A stretch of 64,000 nt of DNA from Segatella baroniae B14. GTDB lineage: Bacteria > Bacteroidota > Bacteroidia > Bacteroidales > Bacteroidaceae. Both the position numbers and the translations under genes were made by a program. Within the stretch, counting starts at the first letter, position 1, and each line of letters opens with the position of its first letter. The stretch is from positions 660,001-724,000 of the forward strand of contig NZ_CP091799.1 of assembly GCF_022024235.1 (NCBI RefSeq). The letters are read 5' to 3'. The notes below the pieces were generated by a model. That model did not search any database. It was not told where the DNA came from and saw nothing but the letters and a program-made list of their open reading frames with translations. Shown in pieces: positions 16,038-24,216 of the stretch.

Positions 16038-16811
16038 TTATTTTATGAGAAGATCTTTAATATTTTTAAATATCTCATCTTTTCTGTCGATTGTTTTTCG
16101 ACGAAATTTTCCATAAATTCTTGATAATTTAGTGTGCTTTTTGTTAAGTGCATATTTGTCTGAAATTACATTTTCAGCAGGTTCTTTAAAGCCTGTAGCT
16201 CTGCCTTGGTCATAATTATAACTTATGCGACTTATGGATAGGTCTAACTGATTATCCTTACATTTTGCAATAATTGTATAGTAGAACTCAGTACGATCTA
16301 TAGATATAAATGTATTTGAAAATATTAAATATTCTCTTACGGTAGCAACAATTGTACTTTTTTCTTGATTAACAAGAGCGACACGGCTTCCTTGTAACTG
16401 ATTGCTATCAGAGGTGAGATCTGTTAGATATTCTAATATTTTTGTATAGATATCGTCTTGACTCATGTTGATATGATCTAATTTGAGCTTGAAAACGATA
16501 TCACCTTTTTCTGAATAAGTGATAGCTCCTTCTAAATATTTAGAATCATCAATATGGTCATTACTAGTTTTTTCTTTTATAGTTTTTTTCTGAGGAGTAG
16601 TTGGGATGGTCCAGCCTTGATTTCTATTGCTTGATTTCTCAGATGCATTTCTTTCAGCATCTTCTTTTGCTTTTTGCGCCTCTTTTAATGCTTTTTGGGC
16701 CTCTTCAAGTTGCTTTTGGGCTTGTTCAAGTTTCTGCTCAGGGGTTAGTACCGTCTGTGCTTGACACGTCAGAGGCAAAAGAAAAAATGTACTGATTAAA
16801 AAATTCCTCAT
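16038..16811 (-). CDS. Secreted protein with coiled coil and DUF4468-like domain
   Basis: 257 residues from the ATG at 16811; the longer frame begins upstream of the promoter at 16843. A signal peptide (MRNFLISTFFLLPLTCQAQ) precedes an Ala/Gln/Lys/Glu heptad region (about 23-55, KLEQAQKQLEEAQKALKEA) that should form a coiled coil. A globular domain follows (about 90-225), whose start YLEGAITYSEKGDIVF and later YTIIAKCKDNQLDLSISRI resemble the Bacteroidota DUF4468 family. Function unknown. First gene of the operon leading to Porin_10, menA and the HD hydrolase. Confidence 0.78.
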   Translation of the reverse strand: MRNFLISTFFLLPLTCQAQTVLTPEQKLEQAQKQLEEAQKALKEAQKAKEDAERNASEKSSNRNQGWTIPTTPQKKTIKEKTSNDHIDDSKYLEGAITYSEKGDIVFKLKLDHINMSQDDIYTKILEYLTDLTSDSNQLQGSRVALVNQEKSTIVATVREYLIFSNTFISIDRTEFYYTIIAKCKDNQLDLSISRISYNYDQGRATGFKEPAENVISDKYALNKKHTKLSRIYGKFRRKTIDRKDEIFKNIKDLLIK

Positions 16812-16842
16812 TTTATAAATTATTTTTGTATATATTCTATCG

Positions 16843-16875
16843 CAAAGATACATATTTTATTTGAATTTGTCCAAA
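16843..16875 (-). promoter_or_regulatory. Promoter of the envelope operon
   Basis: Minus strand TTTGG (16871-16875) and TATCTTTG (16843-16850), 20-21 nt apart. Predicted start near 16837, about 25 bases before the ATG at 16811. Confidence 0.7.
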
Positions 16876-16900
16876 ACTATAGTCTTAAAAAACATTTATA

Positions 16901-18940
16901 CTATTTTTTGTCTAACATTTCCTGTAATTTTACGATTTCGTCTCTGTATTGAGCAGCTTGCATGAAATCAAGGTCTTTTGCGGCCATTTTCATAAGTCGT
17001 GTAGTGTTAGCTATACTCTTTTCAAGTTGCTCTTTAGTCATATTTAATACAATTGGGTCAGCTGCAAATGTACCAACTTCAGACTCATGATAAACATTGT
17101 TTGTTTTATCCATATTGCGAGTTCTAGCGGGTTCGTTTTCGTTGCTAACAGATGCTAGTTCGTTCTTGATTTCTTTGACAATCTGTTGAGGAGTGATACC
17201 ATGTTCTTCATTATATTTCATCTGTATCATTCGTCTTCTTGCAGTCTCGTCTATAGTTTTTTGCATACTTTCGGTAATATTGTCTGCATACATGATTACT
17301 TTACCATGTATATTTCGAGCAGCTCTACCTGCAGTCTGAGTTAAACTTCTATGACTTCTTAAAAAACCTTCTTTGTCAGCGTCGAGTATAGCGACTAAAG
17401 AGACTTCTGGTAAATCCAATCCTTCTCGTAAAAGATTTACTCCAACTAATACATCGTAAGTTCCTGCTCTTAAATCGTTCATGATCTTAATTCGGTCTAG
17501 AGTAGCAACATCACTATGAATGTATGCGGATTTTACATTGTGATTTAAAAGATACTCTGTTAATTCTTCGGCCATTCTTTTCGTAAGCGTTGTTATTAGT
17601 ACACGTTCGTTTCGATGAATACGCGTGAGAATTTCATCCATGAGATCGTCTATCTGATTTTCACTAGGTCTTACTTCAATTTCAGGGTCAAGGAGACCTG
17701 TTGGTCTAATTAATTGTTCGACGACAATACCTTCAGATTCTTCTAATTCATAGTTAGCAGGTGTGGCTGATACATATATTGCCTGGTTCAGTAACTCATG
17801 GAATTCTTCAAATTTTAATGGGCGGTTATCAAATGCTGCAGGAAGTCGGAATCCATATTCTACTAAGTTTTGTTTTCTGGCACGATCACCGCCATACATG
17901 GCTCCAATCTGTGGAATGCTGACATGGCTTTCGTCTACTATAAGCAGATAATCTTTTGGGAAAAAATCTAAAAGGCAATACGGACGGTCTCCAGCTTGTC
18001 TACCATCGAAATATCGGGAATAATTCTCAATACCCGAACAATGCCCAAGTTCTTTAATCATTTCAATATCGTATTCTACACGTTCTTTGATTCGCTGTGC
18101 CTTTATATGGTCCCCGATTTCATTGAAATAGTCAACTTGTTTGACCAAGTCATCTTGAATCATGCGAATACCATGTTCTGTTTGCTCTTTAGTGGTAATA
18201 AATAAATTGGCTGGATATATTTCGTATTGTTCAAAACTCTCAATTCTGTGAAACGATACAGAGTCAACTTCTTCTATAGAATCAATTTCATCGTCCCACC
18301 AACTTACTCGTAGAATATTATCAGAATAAGCCATAGCGATATCTACAGTTTCTCCTTTTACTCTAAAATTACCACGATGAAGTTCTATGTCGTTTCTTAC
18401 ATATAAATCGTCAACCAGCTTTCGTAAGAATTCGTTACGATCAATGATTTGTCCTTTTTTTAATTTGATTATACTTTCCTGCATAGCCACTGGGCCTCCC
18501 ATACCATAAATACATGATACAGAAGATACAACGATTACATCTTTTCTCCCTGATAATAAAGCTGATACAGCACCAAGTCTTAGTTTGTCAATATCCTCGT
18601 TTATAGCTAAATCTTTTTCTATATAAGTATCTGATGTAGGTAGGTAAGCTTCAGGTTGATAATAGTCATAATAGCTAACATAATATTCAACGGCATTATT
18701 AGGAAAAAAGCCTTTCATTTCTTGGTATAATTGAGCTGCTAGGGTCTTATTATGACTCAAGATTAAAGTCGGTTTATTTACTTTAGCTATTACATTAGCC
18801 ATGGTAAAAGTTTTACCAGAGCCTGTTACGCCTAGAAGAACTTGTGCGGGTACTCCTTGTTCGATCCCTTCTACTAATTGCTTAATTGCTTGTGGCTGAT
18901 CGCCAGTAGGTTTGTAATTTGATGTTAAATTAAAGTTCAT
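16901..18940 (-). CDS. uvrB: UvrABC excinuclease subunit B
   Basis: 679 residues, normal length. It verifies DNA damage handed over by UvrA and recruits UvrC. Walker A is GVTGSGKTFTMANV (about 36-49), the beta-hairpin region has YYVSYYDYYQPEAYLP, and the helicase motifs DESHVS, ATPANYE and QTAGRAARN follow. The UVR motif for UvrC contact is at the very C-terminus (about 640-675). I use the ATG at 18940 instead of a TTG three codons upstream. A TAATTTTG -7 box (18947-18954) ends only six bases before this ATG, so the message may be leaderless. Confidence 0.96.
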   Translation of the reverse strand: MNFNLTSNYKPTGDQPQAIKQLVEGIEQGVPAQVLLGVTGSGKTFTMANVIAKVNKPTLILSHNKTLAAQLYQEMKGFFPNNAVEYYVSYYDYYQPEAYLPTSDTYIEKDLAINEDIDKLRLGAVSALLSGRKDVIVVSSVSCIYGMGGPVAMQESIIKLKKGQIIDRNEFLRKLVDDLYVRNDIELHRGNFRVKGETVDIAMAYSDNILRVSWWDDEIDSIEEVDSVSFHRIESFEQYEIYPANLFITTKEQTEHGIRMIQDDLVKQVDYFNEIGDHIKAQRIKERVEYDIEMIKELGHCSGIENYSRYFDGRQAGDRPYCLLDFFPKDYLLIVDESHVSIPQIGAMYGGDRARKQNLVEYGFRLPAAFDNRPLKFEEFHELLNQAIYVSATPANYELEESEGIVVEQLIRPTGLLDPEIEVRPSENQIDDLMDEILTRIHRNERVLITTLTKRMAEELTEYLLNHNVKSAYIHSDVATLDRIKIMNDLRAGTYDVLVGVNLLREGLDLPEVSLVAILDADKEGFLRSHRSLTQTAGRAARNIHGKVIMYADNITESMQKTIDETARRRMIQMKYNEEHGITPQQIVKEIKNELASVSNENEPARTRNMDKTNNVYHESEVGTFAADPIVLNMTKEQLEKSIANTTRLMKMAAKDLDFMQAAQYRDEIVKLQEMLDKK

Positions 18941-19016
18941 ATTTTGCAAAATTACGAATTTATCAATTAATATGAGTTATAAAGATTAATAATTTGCCAA
19001 AAAAAACATTTTTTAC

Positions 19017-19047
19017 TTTGTAAATCGGTAAAAAGATTGTATTTTTG
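19017..19047 (+). promoter_or_regulatory. bamD-omega-DUF4293 promoter
   Basis: TTTG (19017-19020), 19-nt spacer TAAATCGGTAAAAAGATTG, TATTTTTG (19040-19047). The spacer is nearly identical to that of the rpmB promoter. Confidence 0.85.
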
Positions 19048-19071
19048 CATCTCAAAAGTGCAAAAAATATA

Positions 19072-19917
19072 ATGAAGAAAGTATTTCTATCAGCAATAGC
19101 ATTGGTACTCTTGTTTTCAAGTTGTGCCCGAGAATTTAATCAGGTATATAAGTCTGATGATTTTCATTATAAATATGAATATGCCAAGGAAATGTTTGCA
19201 AATGGCAAATACAGTAAGGCTGTAGCTCTGTTGCAAGAATTGGTAACATTAGAGAAGGGTACTGAGAATGCCCAAGAAAGTCTTTATATGTTGGCTATGT
19301 CTGAATATTGTTTGAAAGATTATGAGACAGCTTCAGAATATTTTAAGAAGTATTTTTCTTCTTATCCTCATGGCACATATTCGGAGATGGCAGAGTATTA
19401 TGTAGGACAGAGTTTATTTATGAGTACTCCTGAGCCTAGGCTTGATCAAAGTGGTACGATAGCAGCTATATCAGCTTTTCAAGAATATTTAGATGTTTAT
19501 CCAGACGGTAAAATGAAGCCAACTGCTCAGAAACGTCTATTTGAATTACAGGATAAGCTAGTTTTGAAAGAGCTTTATAATGCTCGTCTCTATTATAATT
19601 TAGGCTCCTATTTTGGTAATTGTACAAATGGTGGTAATAATTATGAAGCATGTGTTATTACTTCTCAAAATGCTTTAAAGGATTATCCATATAGTGATAA
19701 TCGTGAAGAGTTTGCCACACTTATTATGAAAAGTAAGTTTGAACTTGCTAAAATGAGTGTAGATGAGAGAAAATATGAGCGTTTCCAAGATGCAGAGGAT
19801 GAATGCTACGGCTTTATTAATGAATATCCTGATTCGAAGGAGAGAAAAACAGCTGAATCATATATTGAAAAATGTAAAGAGTATATATCCTCTCATAAAG
19901 AGATGTCATTAAATTAA
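19072..19917 (+). CDS. bamD: Outer membrane assembly lipoprotein BamD
   Basis: 281 residues from the ATG at 19072. Signal peptide with lipobox LFSSC (Cys about residue 18), so lipid-anchored. TPR-like helical repeats fill the rest (for example YEYAKEMFANGKYSKAVALL, then SLYMLAMSEYCLKDYETA), as in the BamD/YfiO family. This protein works with BamA to insert barrel proteins into the outer membrane. The neighbour order bamD, omega, DUF4293 is characteristic of Bacteroidales. The start is supported by the promoter 25 bases upstream and by the position of the signal peptide. Confidence 0.9.
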   Translation: MKKVFLSAIALVLLFSSCAREFNQVYKSDDFHYKYEYAKEMFANGKYSKAVALLQELVTLEKGTENAQESLYMLAMSEYCLKDYETASEYFKKYFSSYPHGTYSEMAEYYVGQSLFMSTPEPRLDQSGTIAAISAFQEYLDVYPDGKMKPTAQKRLFELQDKLVLKELYNARLYYNLGSYFGNCTNGGNNYEACVITSQNALKDYPYSDNREEFATLIMKSKFELAKMSVDERKYERFQDAEDECYGFINEYPDSKERKTAESYIEKCKEYISSHKEMSLN

Positions 19918-19941
19918 GAAATTTAAATTCAACGTATAAAT

Positions 19942-20277
19942 ATGGATTATAAAAAATCAAAAGCACCGGTATCAACCGTAACACGAGACATTACAACTCT
20001 CTGGAAAGAAACAGATAATCTCTACGAGAGTGTTGCTATTATCGCTAAGCGTAGTAATCAGATTGCTGCTGAAATCAAACAAGACTTGAATAAGAAATTA
20101 GCAGAATTTGCTTCTTATAATGATAGCCTCGAGGAAGTTTTTGAAAATCGTGAGCAGATTGAAATTTCTCGTTACTACGAAAAATTGCCTAAACCAACAT
20201 TGTTGGCAACACAGGAGTTTATTGAGGGTAATGTTTATTTTCGTGATCCAAGCAAGGAAAAAGTAAACGAAGCATAA
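19942..20277 (+). CDS. rpoZ: RNA polymerase omega subunit, Bacteroidota type (RpoZ/Rpb6 family)
   Basis: 111 residues. The part LYESVAIIAKRSNQIAAEIKQDLNKKL (in pieces, about residues 28-54) is the omega/Rpb6 core, which clamps the beta-prime C-terminus and aids polymerase assembly. The remainder, YEKLPKPTLLATQEFIEG, is specific to the Bacteroidota form. It lies 24 bases after bamD and 6 before the DUF4293 gene. The gene has diverged from the E. coli subunit, so the assignment rests on the core pattern and the conserved neighbourhood. Confidence 0.82.
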   Translation: MDYKKSKAPVSTVTRDITTLWKETDNLYESVAIIAKRSNQIAAEIKQDLNKKLAEFASYNDSLEEVFENREQIEISRYYEKLPKPTLLATQEFIEGNVYFRDPSKEKVNEA

Positions 20278-20283
20278 TAGATT

Positions 20284-20742
20284 ATGATTCAGCGCAAACA
20301 AACACTTTTTTTATTTTTCGCTATTGTTGCAATAGTTGTTTGTCTTTTTTTCCCAATTGCTACTTTAGAGTCTGATTCTTTGGGCTTAGGGGGAAGACTC
20401 TTTAATTTGGGTGTAAAGGATTTAAATGGTAATTTGGAATTTGTTTCTTGGCCCTTGTGTTTGATATTGACGCTATCTGCAATCGTTGATCTTGTTAATA
20501 TTTTCCTTTTCAATAATCGTACGCTGCAAATAAAATTATGTATCGGAAGTAATATCTTAATCTTAGTATGGTATGTATATTTTATTTCATTTACTCAAGG
20601 GCTTATTGGTGATTTAAAAGGGGAATATCATATGGCATTTGCTTCATGCTTACCCTTGATAGCTGTTATATTAACTGTTATGGCAAAGAAGAGCATTGAG
20701 GCTGATGAGGCTTTGGTTAAAGCTGCAGATCGTATTCGATGA
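20284..20742 (+). CDS. DUF4293 membrane protein
   Basis: 152 residues with four predicted membrane helices (about 7-25, 57-77, 83-103 and 118-137) and a charged C-terminus. The opening MIQRKQTLFLFFAIVAIVVC is typical of DUF4293, a Bacteroidota family of unknown function found after the omega gene. Last gene of the bamD operon, followed by a strong terminator. Confidence 0.85.
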   Translation: MIQRKQTLFLFFAIVAIVVCLFFPIATLESDSLGLGGRLFNLGVKDLNGNLEFVSWPLCLILTLSAIVDLVNIFLFNNRTLQIKLCIGSNILILVWYVYFISFTQGLIGDLKGEYHMAFASCLPLIAVILTVMAKKSIEADEALVKAADRIR

Positions 20743-20766
20743 TAGTTTTTAACAAGTGTAATATTA

Positions 20767-20810
20767 AATTGTCCCTAATTTCACAAAATGAAATTAGGGA
20801 CAATTTTTTT
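20767..20810 (+). terminator. Terminator of the bamD operon
   Basis: A 16-17 bp stem (ATTGTCCCTAATTTCA paired with TGAAATTAGGGACAAT) followed by seven T. Confidence 0.9.
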
Positions 20811-20812
20811 AT

Positions 20813-20849
20813 AAAAAAAGGGTGCTCCAGTTTTACCCAAAGCACCTTT
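20813..20849 (-). terminator. Minus-strand terminator
   Basis: The hairpin GGTGCT...AGCACC plus A/T extension, followed by seven T on the minus strand. It lies back to back with the bamD operon terminator. Confidence 0.7.
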
Positions 20850-20964
20850 AACATGTGTCATTAATTAACAATTGAGAAATAAATTCGCTCTTAAATTTAT
20901 ATTCGCATCAAACATCTATTATATCCTTATTATGTAAATTATGAAGAATCAACATCCTCATAAC
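20813..20964 (-). ncRNA. Weak candidate small RNA in the 352-base gap after DUF4293
   Basis: On the minus strand a -7-like TATATTTG (20970-20977) lies about 120 bases before a good terminator (stem GGTGCT/AGCACC, about 20817-20849, then a T-run to 20813). No -33 box fits. The unit contains only a 17-codon frame beginning MRMLILHNLH. The gene to the right (ending 21095) could instead use this terminator by read-through. The rest of the gap is AT-rich and shows nothing else. Confidence 0.3.
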
Positions 20965-21094
20965 TTTTGCAAATATAATATATTTTTTTTTATCTACGCT
21001 CTTTTTTATCTGATAATTTTCTCAAAAAACTATATTTTTGAGAAAAAACATAATTTATTAAACCTTTTTTGTAAAATTGAAGTAATCTGGTTTT

Positions 21095-21865
21095 CTAATT
21101 TGCCTCATGAATATATTTCGAAAAGTTTGGCTCATATTTAATGATTATTTTTTCTACATCGTCAAATACTTGATCTGTAGTGTAATATAACGAATTCTTG
21201 ATGTTTGTTGAAGTAGATAAAGCTATTTGATTAATTATAGGTCCAATAAACTTTGAATCTTCGTTTTTTGCTATTTGTTGAGCAGATATTAATTCTTTTT
21301 GATTAAGTAATAATTGTCCTGTTCCTGGTTTAGATAATGATGATAGGTTAAAGCCTAAACTTGACCAGTCTATAGGTATCGGGTGGTTAATGATTTTCAT
21401 AAATAAATCGATGGGGCAATCTACGGTTTTTCTTTTTATGATGAATTTTATACTTGCTGCATGATATTTGTTGGCATAAATATGGTTTCTTGTAACATAT
21501 AGTATATACTTTTTTCGTTCTGTGATAATCTCTTTTATGAGTTCATTTATTTGTTTTGTGATAGGTTGTTTAATATCTTCTATTTTAAGATTGCTTGCAC
21601 ATATATTTTGGTAGTATTTGGTAATGCCCTCTGATGTTTTATTTGGCAATTTATAGGCCAATAAGTCATTTAATACTTTTTCTGTAGTAGTTGCAATATA
21701 ATCGTTATATTTTTCTTTGCATAGTATTCTGTGTTTTTCTATTATGTTTTTTTCGTTTTGAAAGAAGGATTCTAGTGTAATTGTATCTTTGGTTTGTGCA
21801 TATGATGATAGGGTAGATATTGTATACCATAATATAAGGATAACTATTTTATTTTTTGAATTCAT
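21095..21865 (-). CDS. Secreted protein of unknown function
   Basis: 256 residues from the ATG at 21865. That choice gives a good signal peptide (MNSKNKIVILILWYTISTLSSYAQ) and lies 40 bases after a TACCTTTG -7 box at 21911-21918. The mature part is helical and lysine-rich, with only a few cysteines and no recognised motif. I cannot name a family. No coding gene shares its strand nearby. It is strongly AT-rich, similar to its surroundings. Confidence 0.72.
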   Translation of the reverse strand: MNSKNKIVILILWYTISTLSSYAQTKDTITLESFFQNEKNIIEKHRILCKEKYNDYIATTTEKVLNDLLAYKLPNKTSEGITKYYQNICASNLKIEDIKQPITKQINELIKEIITERKKYILYVTRNHIYANKYHAASIKFIIKRKTVDCPIDLFMKIINHPIPIDWSSLGFNLSSLSKPGTGQLLLNQKELISAQQIAKNEDSKFIGPIINQIALSTSTNIKNSLYYTTDQVFDDVEKIIIKYEPNFSKYIHEAN

Positions 21866-21971
21866 AATTATTGAGATATATGCTTGTTCTATTTGATAAT
21901 TTATTGAGCACAAAGGTACGCATTTATTTTAAAAATTACTATATTTGTGTTTATTAAGAATTTAAGCGCCA

Positions 21972-23297
21972 ATGAGACTATTAGACAAAATATGGAAGTT
22001 TTCAAAAGTTGATATTTGGGAAAATAATGGATCCTCTAAAATTCAGCAGTGGGGCAAATCAATATCACGAAAAATATTAGTATCATGTCGATATTTTTTT
22101 CTTAGAGGCCATATGGATTATGCCACGCAATTATCTTTTAGTACGATATTGGCGCTTGTACCAATATTGGCCATGTTTTTTGCAGTAGGGAGAGCTTTTG
22201 GCCTTTCTATGTATGTTGACAACATTCTAAGACAGGTATTTAAGTCTCAACCTCAAGTGGCAGATGAGCTGTTTACAATGGCAGATTCTTACCTTAATCA
22301 AGCTCAAACAGGAATTTTGATAGGTCTTGGAATATTAGTTATGCTATATAGTATATTATCTCTTATTCGAAATATAGAGATGGTTTTTGATATAATATGG
22401 CATGTTGATCGTCAACGTTCAGTGGGACGTTTAATAATAGATTATACAGCGATGATTTTTTTGATACCAGTCATCTTGATTATACTATCTAGTACTAGTG
22501 TTCTAGTCTTTGGTGTGTTAGATCGTATTCCTGATTTCTTACTACTCGATGGTATATTTCGTTTTCTGATTCGCGTGGTTTCACCGTGGTTGCTACTGAC
22601 AGCTGTTTTTATAGGAGTTAATATGTATGTTCCAAATACCCATGTGAAGTTGAGTTGTACAATAATTCCAAGTATGTTCGCATCTGCGTTTATGTTAGCA
22701 TTGCAATATTTTTATATACATGGTCAAATTTTTCTAACTAGTTATAATGCTATATATGGTTCATTTGCTGTTATTCCTTTATTTATGATATGGATGCTAG
22801 CTTCATGGTATATTATTCTTTTTTTTGGTGAGTTGTGTTATGCTAATCAGAATGATGATTATTATGCTTATTTTTTGAAAACATCTGAAATATGCCATTA
22901 TGATTTGATGATAATTTCTGGATTAATACTAGCTCATATTAGCCAGGCAAAGCGTAATGAGAATAAAGCTTTATCTGCAATCGAAATTACCCATAGGATA
23001 CAATTGCCCATACGAATAGTGTTGGATGTTCTTGATAATTTAAGACGGGCAGGGCTTTTGCAACAATATGTTGATTTAGCTACAGATAAGATTGTGTGGG
23101 AATCTATATGTGAAACGGATCAGCTATCTATGGGTAAGATGGTTTATGCTTTAGACAACGTGGCTGAGAATACTGATACTAAATTAGTTTTGAAGTCAAA
23201 AATACCGCACGATAATCTCATGATAAAAAAAATAGCTGAACTTTACAGTAAACAAATAAAACAGTGGGACTCAATATTAGTTCGTGATCTGATTTAA
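21972..23297 (+). CDS. YihY/BrkB family membrane protein
   Basis: 441 residues. The membrane part (about 50-295) has six helices and family phrases such as RGHMDYATQLSFSTILALVP near residue 45 and SYNAIYGSFAVIPLFMIWM near 258-276. The C-terminal 130 residues form a soluble domain that looks like a winged helix. The family was once called ribonuclease BN, but that name was withdrawn; its function is unresolved. A TATATTTG -7 box lies at 21940-21947, about 25 bases before the start. Confidence 0.88.
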   Translation: MRLLDKIWKFSKVDIWENNGSSKIQQWGKSISRKILVSCRYFFLRGHMDYATQLSFSTILALVPILAMFFAVGRAFGLSMYVDNILRQVFKSQPQVADELFTMADSYLNQAQTGILIGLGILVMLYSILSLIRNIEMVFDIIWHVDRQRSVGRLIIDYTAMIFLIPVILIILSSTSVLVFGVLDRIPDFLLLDGIFRFLIRVVSPWLLLTAVFIGVNMYVPNTHVKLSCTIIPSMFASAFMLALQYFYIHGQIFLTSYNAIYGSFAVIPLFMIWMLASWYIILFFGELCYANQNDDYYAYFLKTSEICHYDLMIISGLILAHISQAKRNENKALSAIEITHRIQLPIRIVLDVLDNLRRAGLLQQYVDLATDKIVWESICETDQLSMGKMVYALDNVAENTDTKLVLKSKIPHDNLMIKKIAELYSKQIKQWDSILVRDLI

Positions 23298-23340
23298 ATA
23301 TATAATTTTATGATATTACTAATAATACTATATATAAAAA

Positions 23341-23366
23341 GGCATAGCTCTATAATTAGCTATGCC
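23341..23366. terminator. Bidirectional terminator
   Basis: Stem GGCATAGCT/AGCTATGCC with A-tract on the left and T-rich sequence on the right, between converging genes. Confidence 0.8.
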
Positions 23367-23375
23367 TATTGTTTC

Positions 23376-24206
23376 TTATTTAATTATTTCAGAAGAATGT
23401 CCTGGTCCGTTTGTAATCCAATCATCCAGTATTTGTCTTGCAATACTCAACTTTTCTGGAATTTTGGGTAAATTATCTTTTGTAAACCAGCTTGCCCGTG
23501 CTAATTCTTCCTTCTGAATATGAATATCTCCGCTAATATAATCAGCATTGTAACCAACCATTAATCCGCATGGATAAGGCCATGCTTGGCTACCAAAATA
23601 TTTTAAGTTTCCTATATTAAGGCCAGTTTCCTCCATTACTTCTCTGTGAACAGCATGTTCAAGAGTTTCACCTGTCTCAACAAATCCTGCTACTAGTCCA
23701 TAAAAATCGGACCTAAAATTTTTTGCTCTAACCAATAAAACTTCGTTACCTTTGTGTATTAAAACAATAACAGCAGTACCTAGTAACGGCCATATTTCTT
23801 TTCCACAGTTGGTGCAACGTTTACTGATGTCAGTGTGCATTTTCATAGGAGCACCACATACTCCACAGAATTGTGAATTTTGATCCCAATATATCAATTC
23901 AAAGCACTTTCCTGCTTTATTGTATAAATCCTTTGAGATTTTATAATAGCTCTGTCTTAGTGGACACATCTCAAAGGAATGTCCTTCTTGAAGATATCCC
24001 TTTGTTATATCTTCGATTTCTGACGGATTATTAATCTTGAAAGTCTTTACTTCAATTCCGTCATCCATAGGAGAGATATTCATGACATGTGTCCATGCTT
24101 TAGTTTGGATAGGTGATTCACTGTGGTATGGAATCGTATAGGTGCCATCTGGAAGAACCTCAAGCAGGAGATCTGACTTGCAAAAAATAAAATAATATTG
24201 TTTCAT
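23376..24206 (-). CDS. nudC: NAD+ diphosphatase (NudC)
   Basis: 276 residues from the ATG at 24206; the longer frame overlaps the upstream gene. A central zinc ribbon CGVCGAP...CTNCG (about 113-135) is followed by the Nudix box GFVETGETLEHAVHREVMEE (first 20 residues shown, about 178-197). The NudC hallmark SQAWPYPCGLM follows. NudC cleaves NADH and NAD+ and removes NAD caps from RNA. It lies 10 bases after the 5'-nucleotidase gene; both act on nucleotides. Confidence 0.94.
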   Translation of the reverse strand: MKQYYFIFCKSDLLLEVLPDGTYTIPYHSESPIQTKAWTHVMNISPMDDGIEVKTFKINNPSEIEDITKGYLQEGHSFEMCPLRQSYYKISKDLYNKAGKCFELIYWDQNSQFCGVCGAPMKMHTDISKRCTNCGKEIWPLLGTAVIVLIHKGNEVLLVRAKNFRSDFYGLVAGFVETGETLEHAVHREVMEETGLNIGNLKYFGSQAWPYPCGLMVGYNADYISGDIHIQKEELARASWFTKDNLPKIPEKLSIARQILDDWITNGPGHSSEIIK

Positions 24207-24216
24207 GTGTTTGTGT

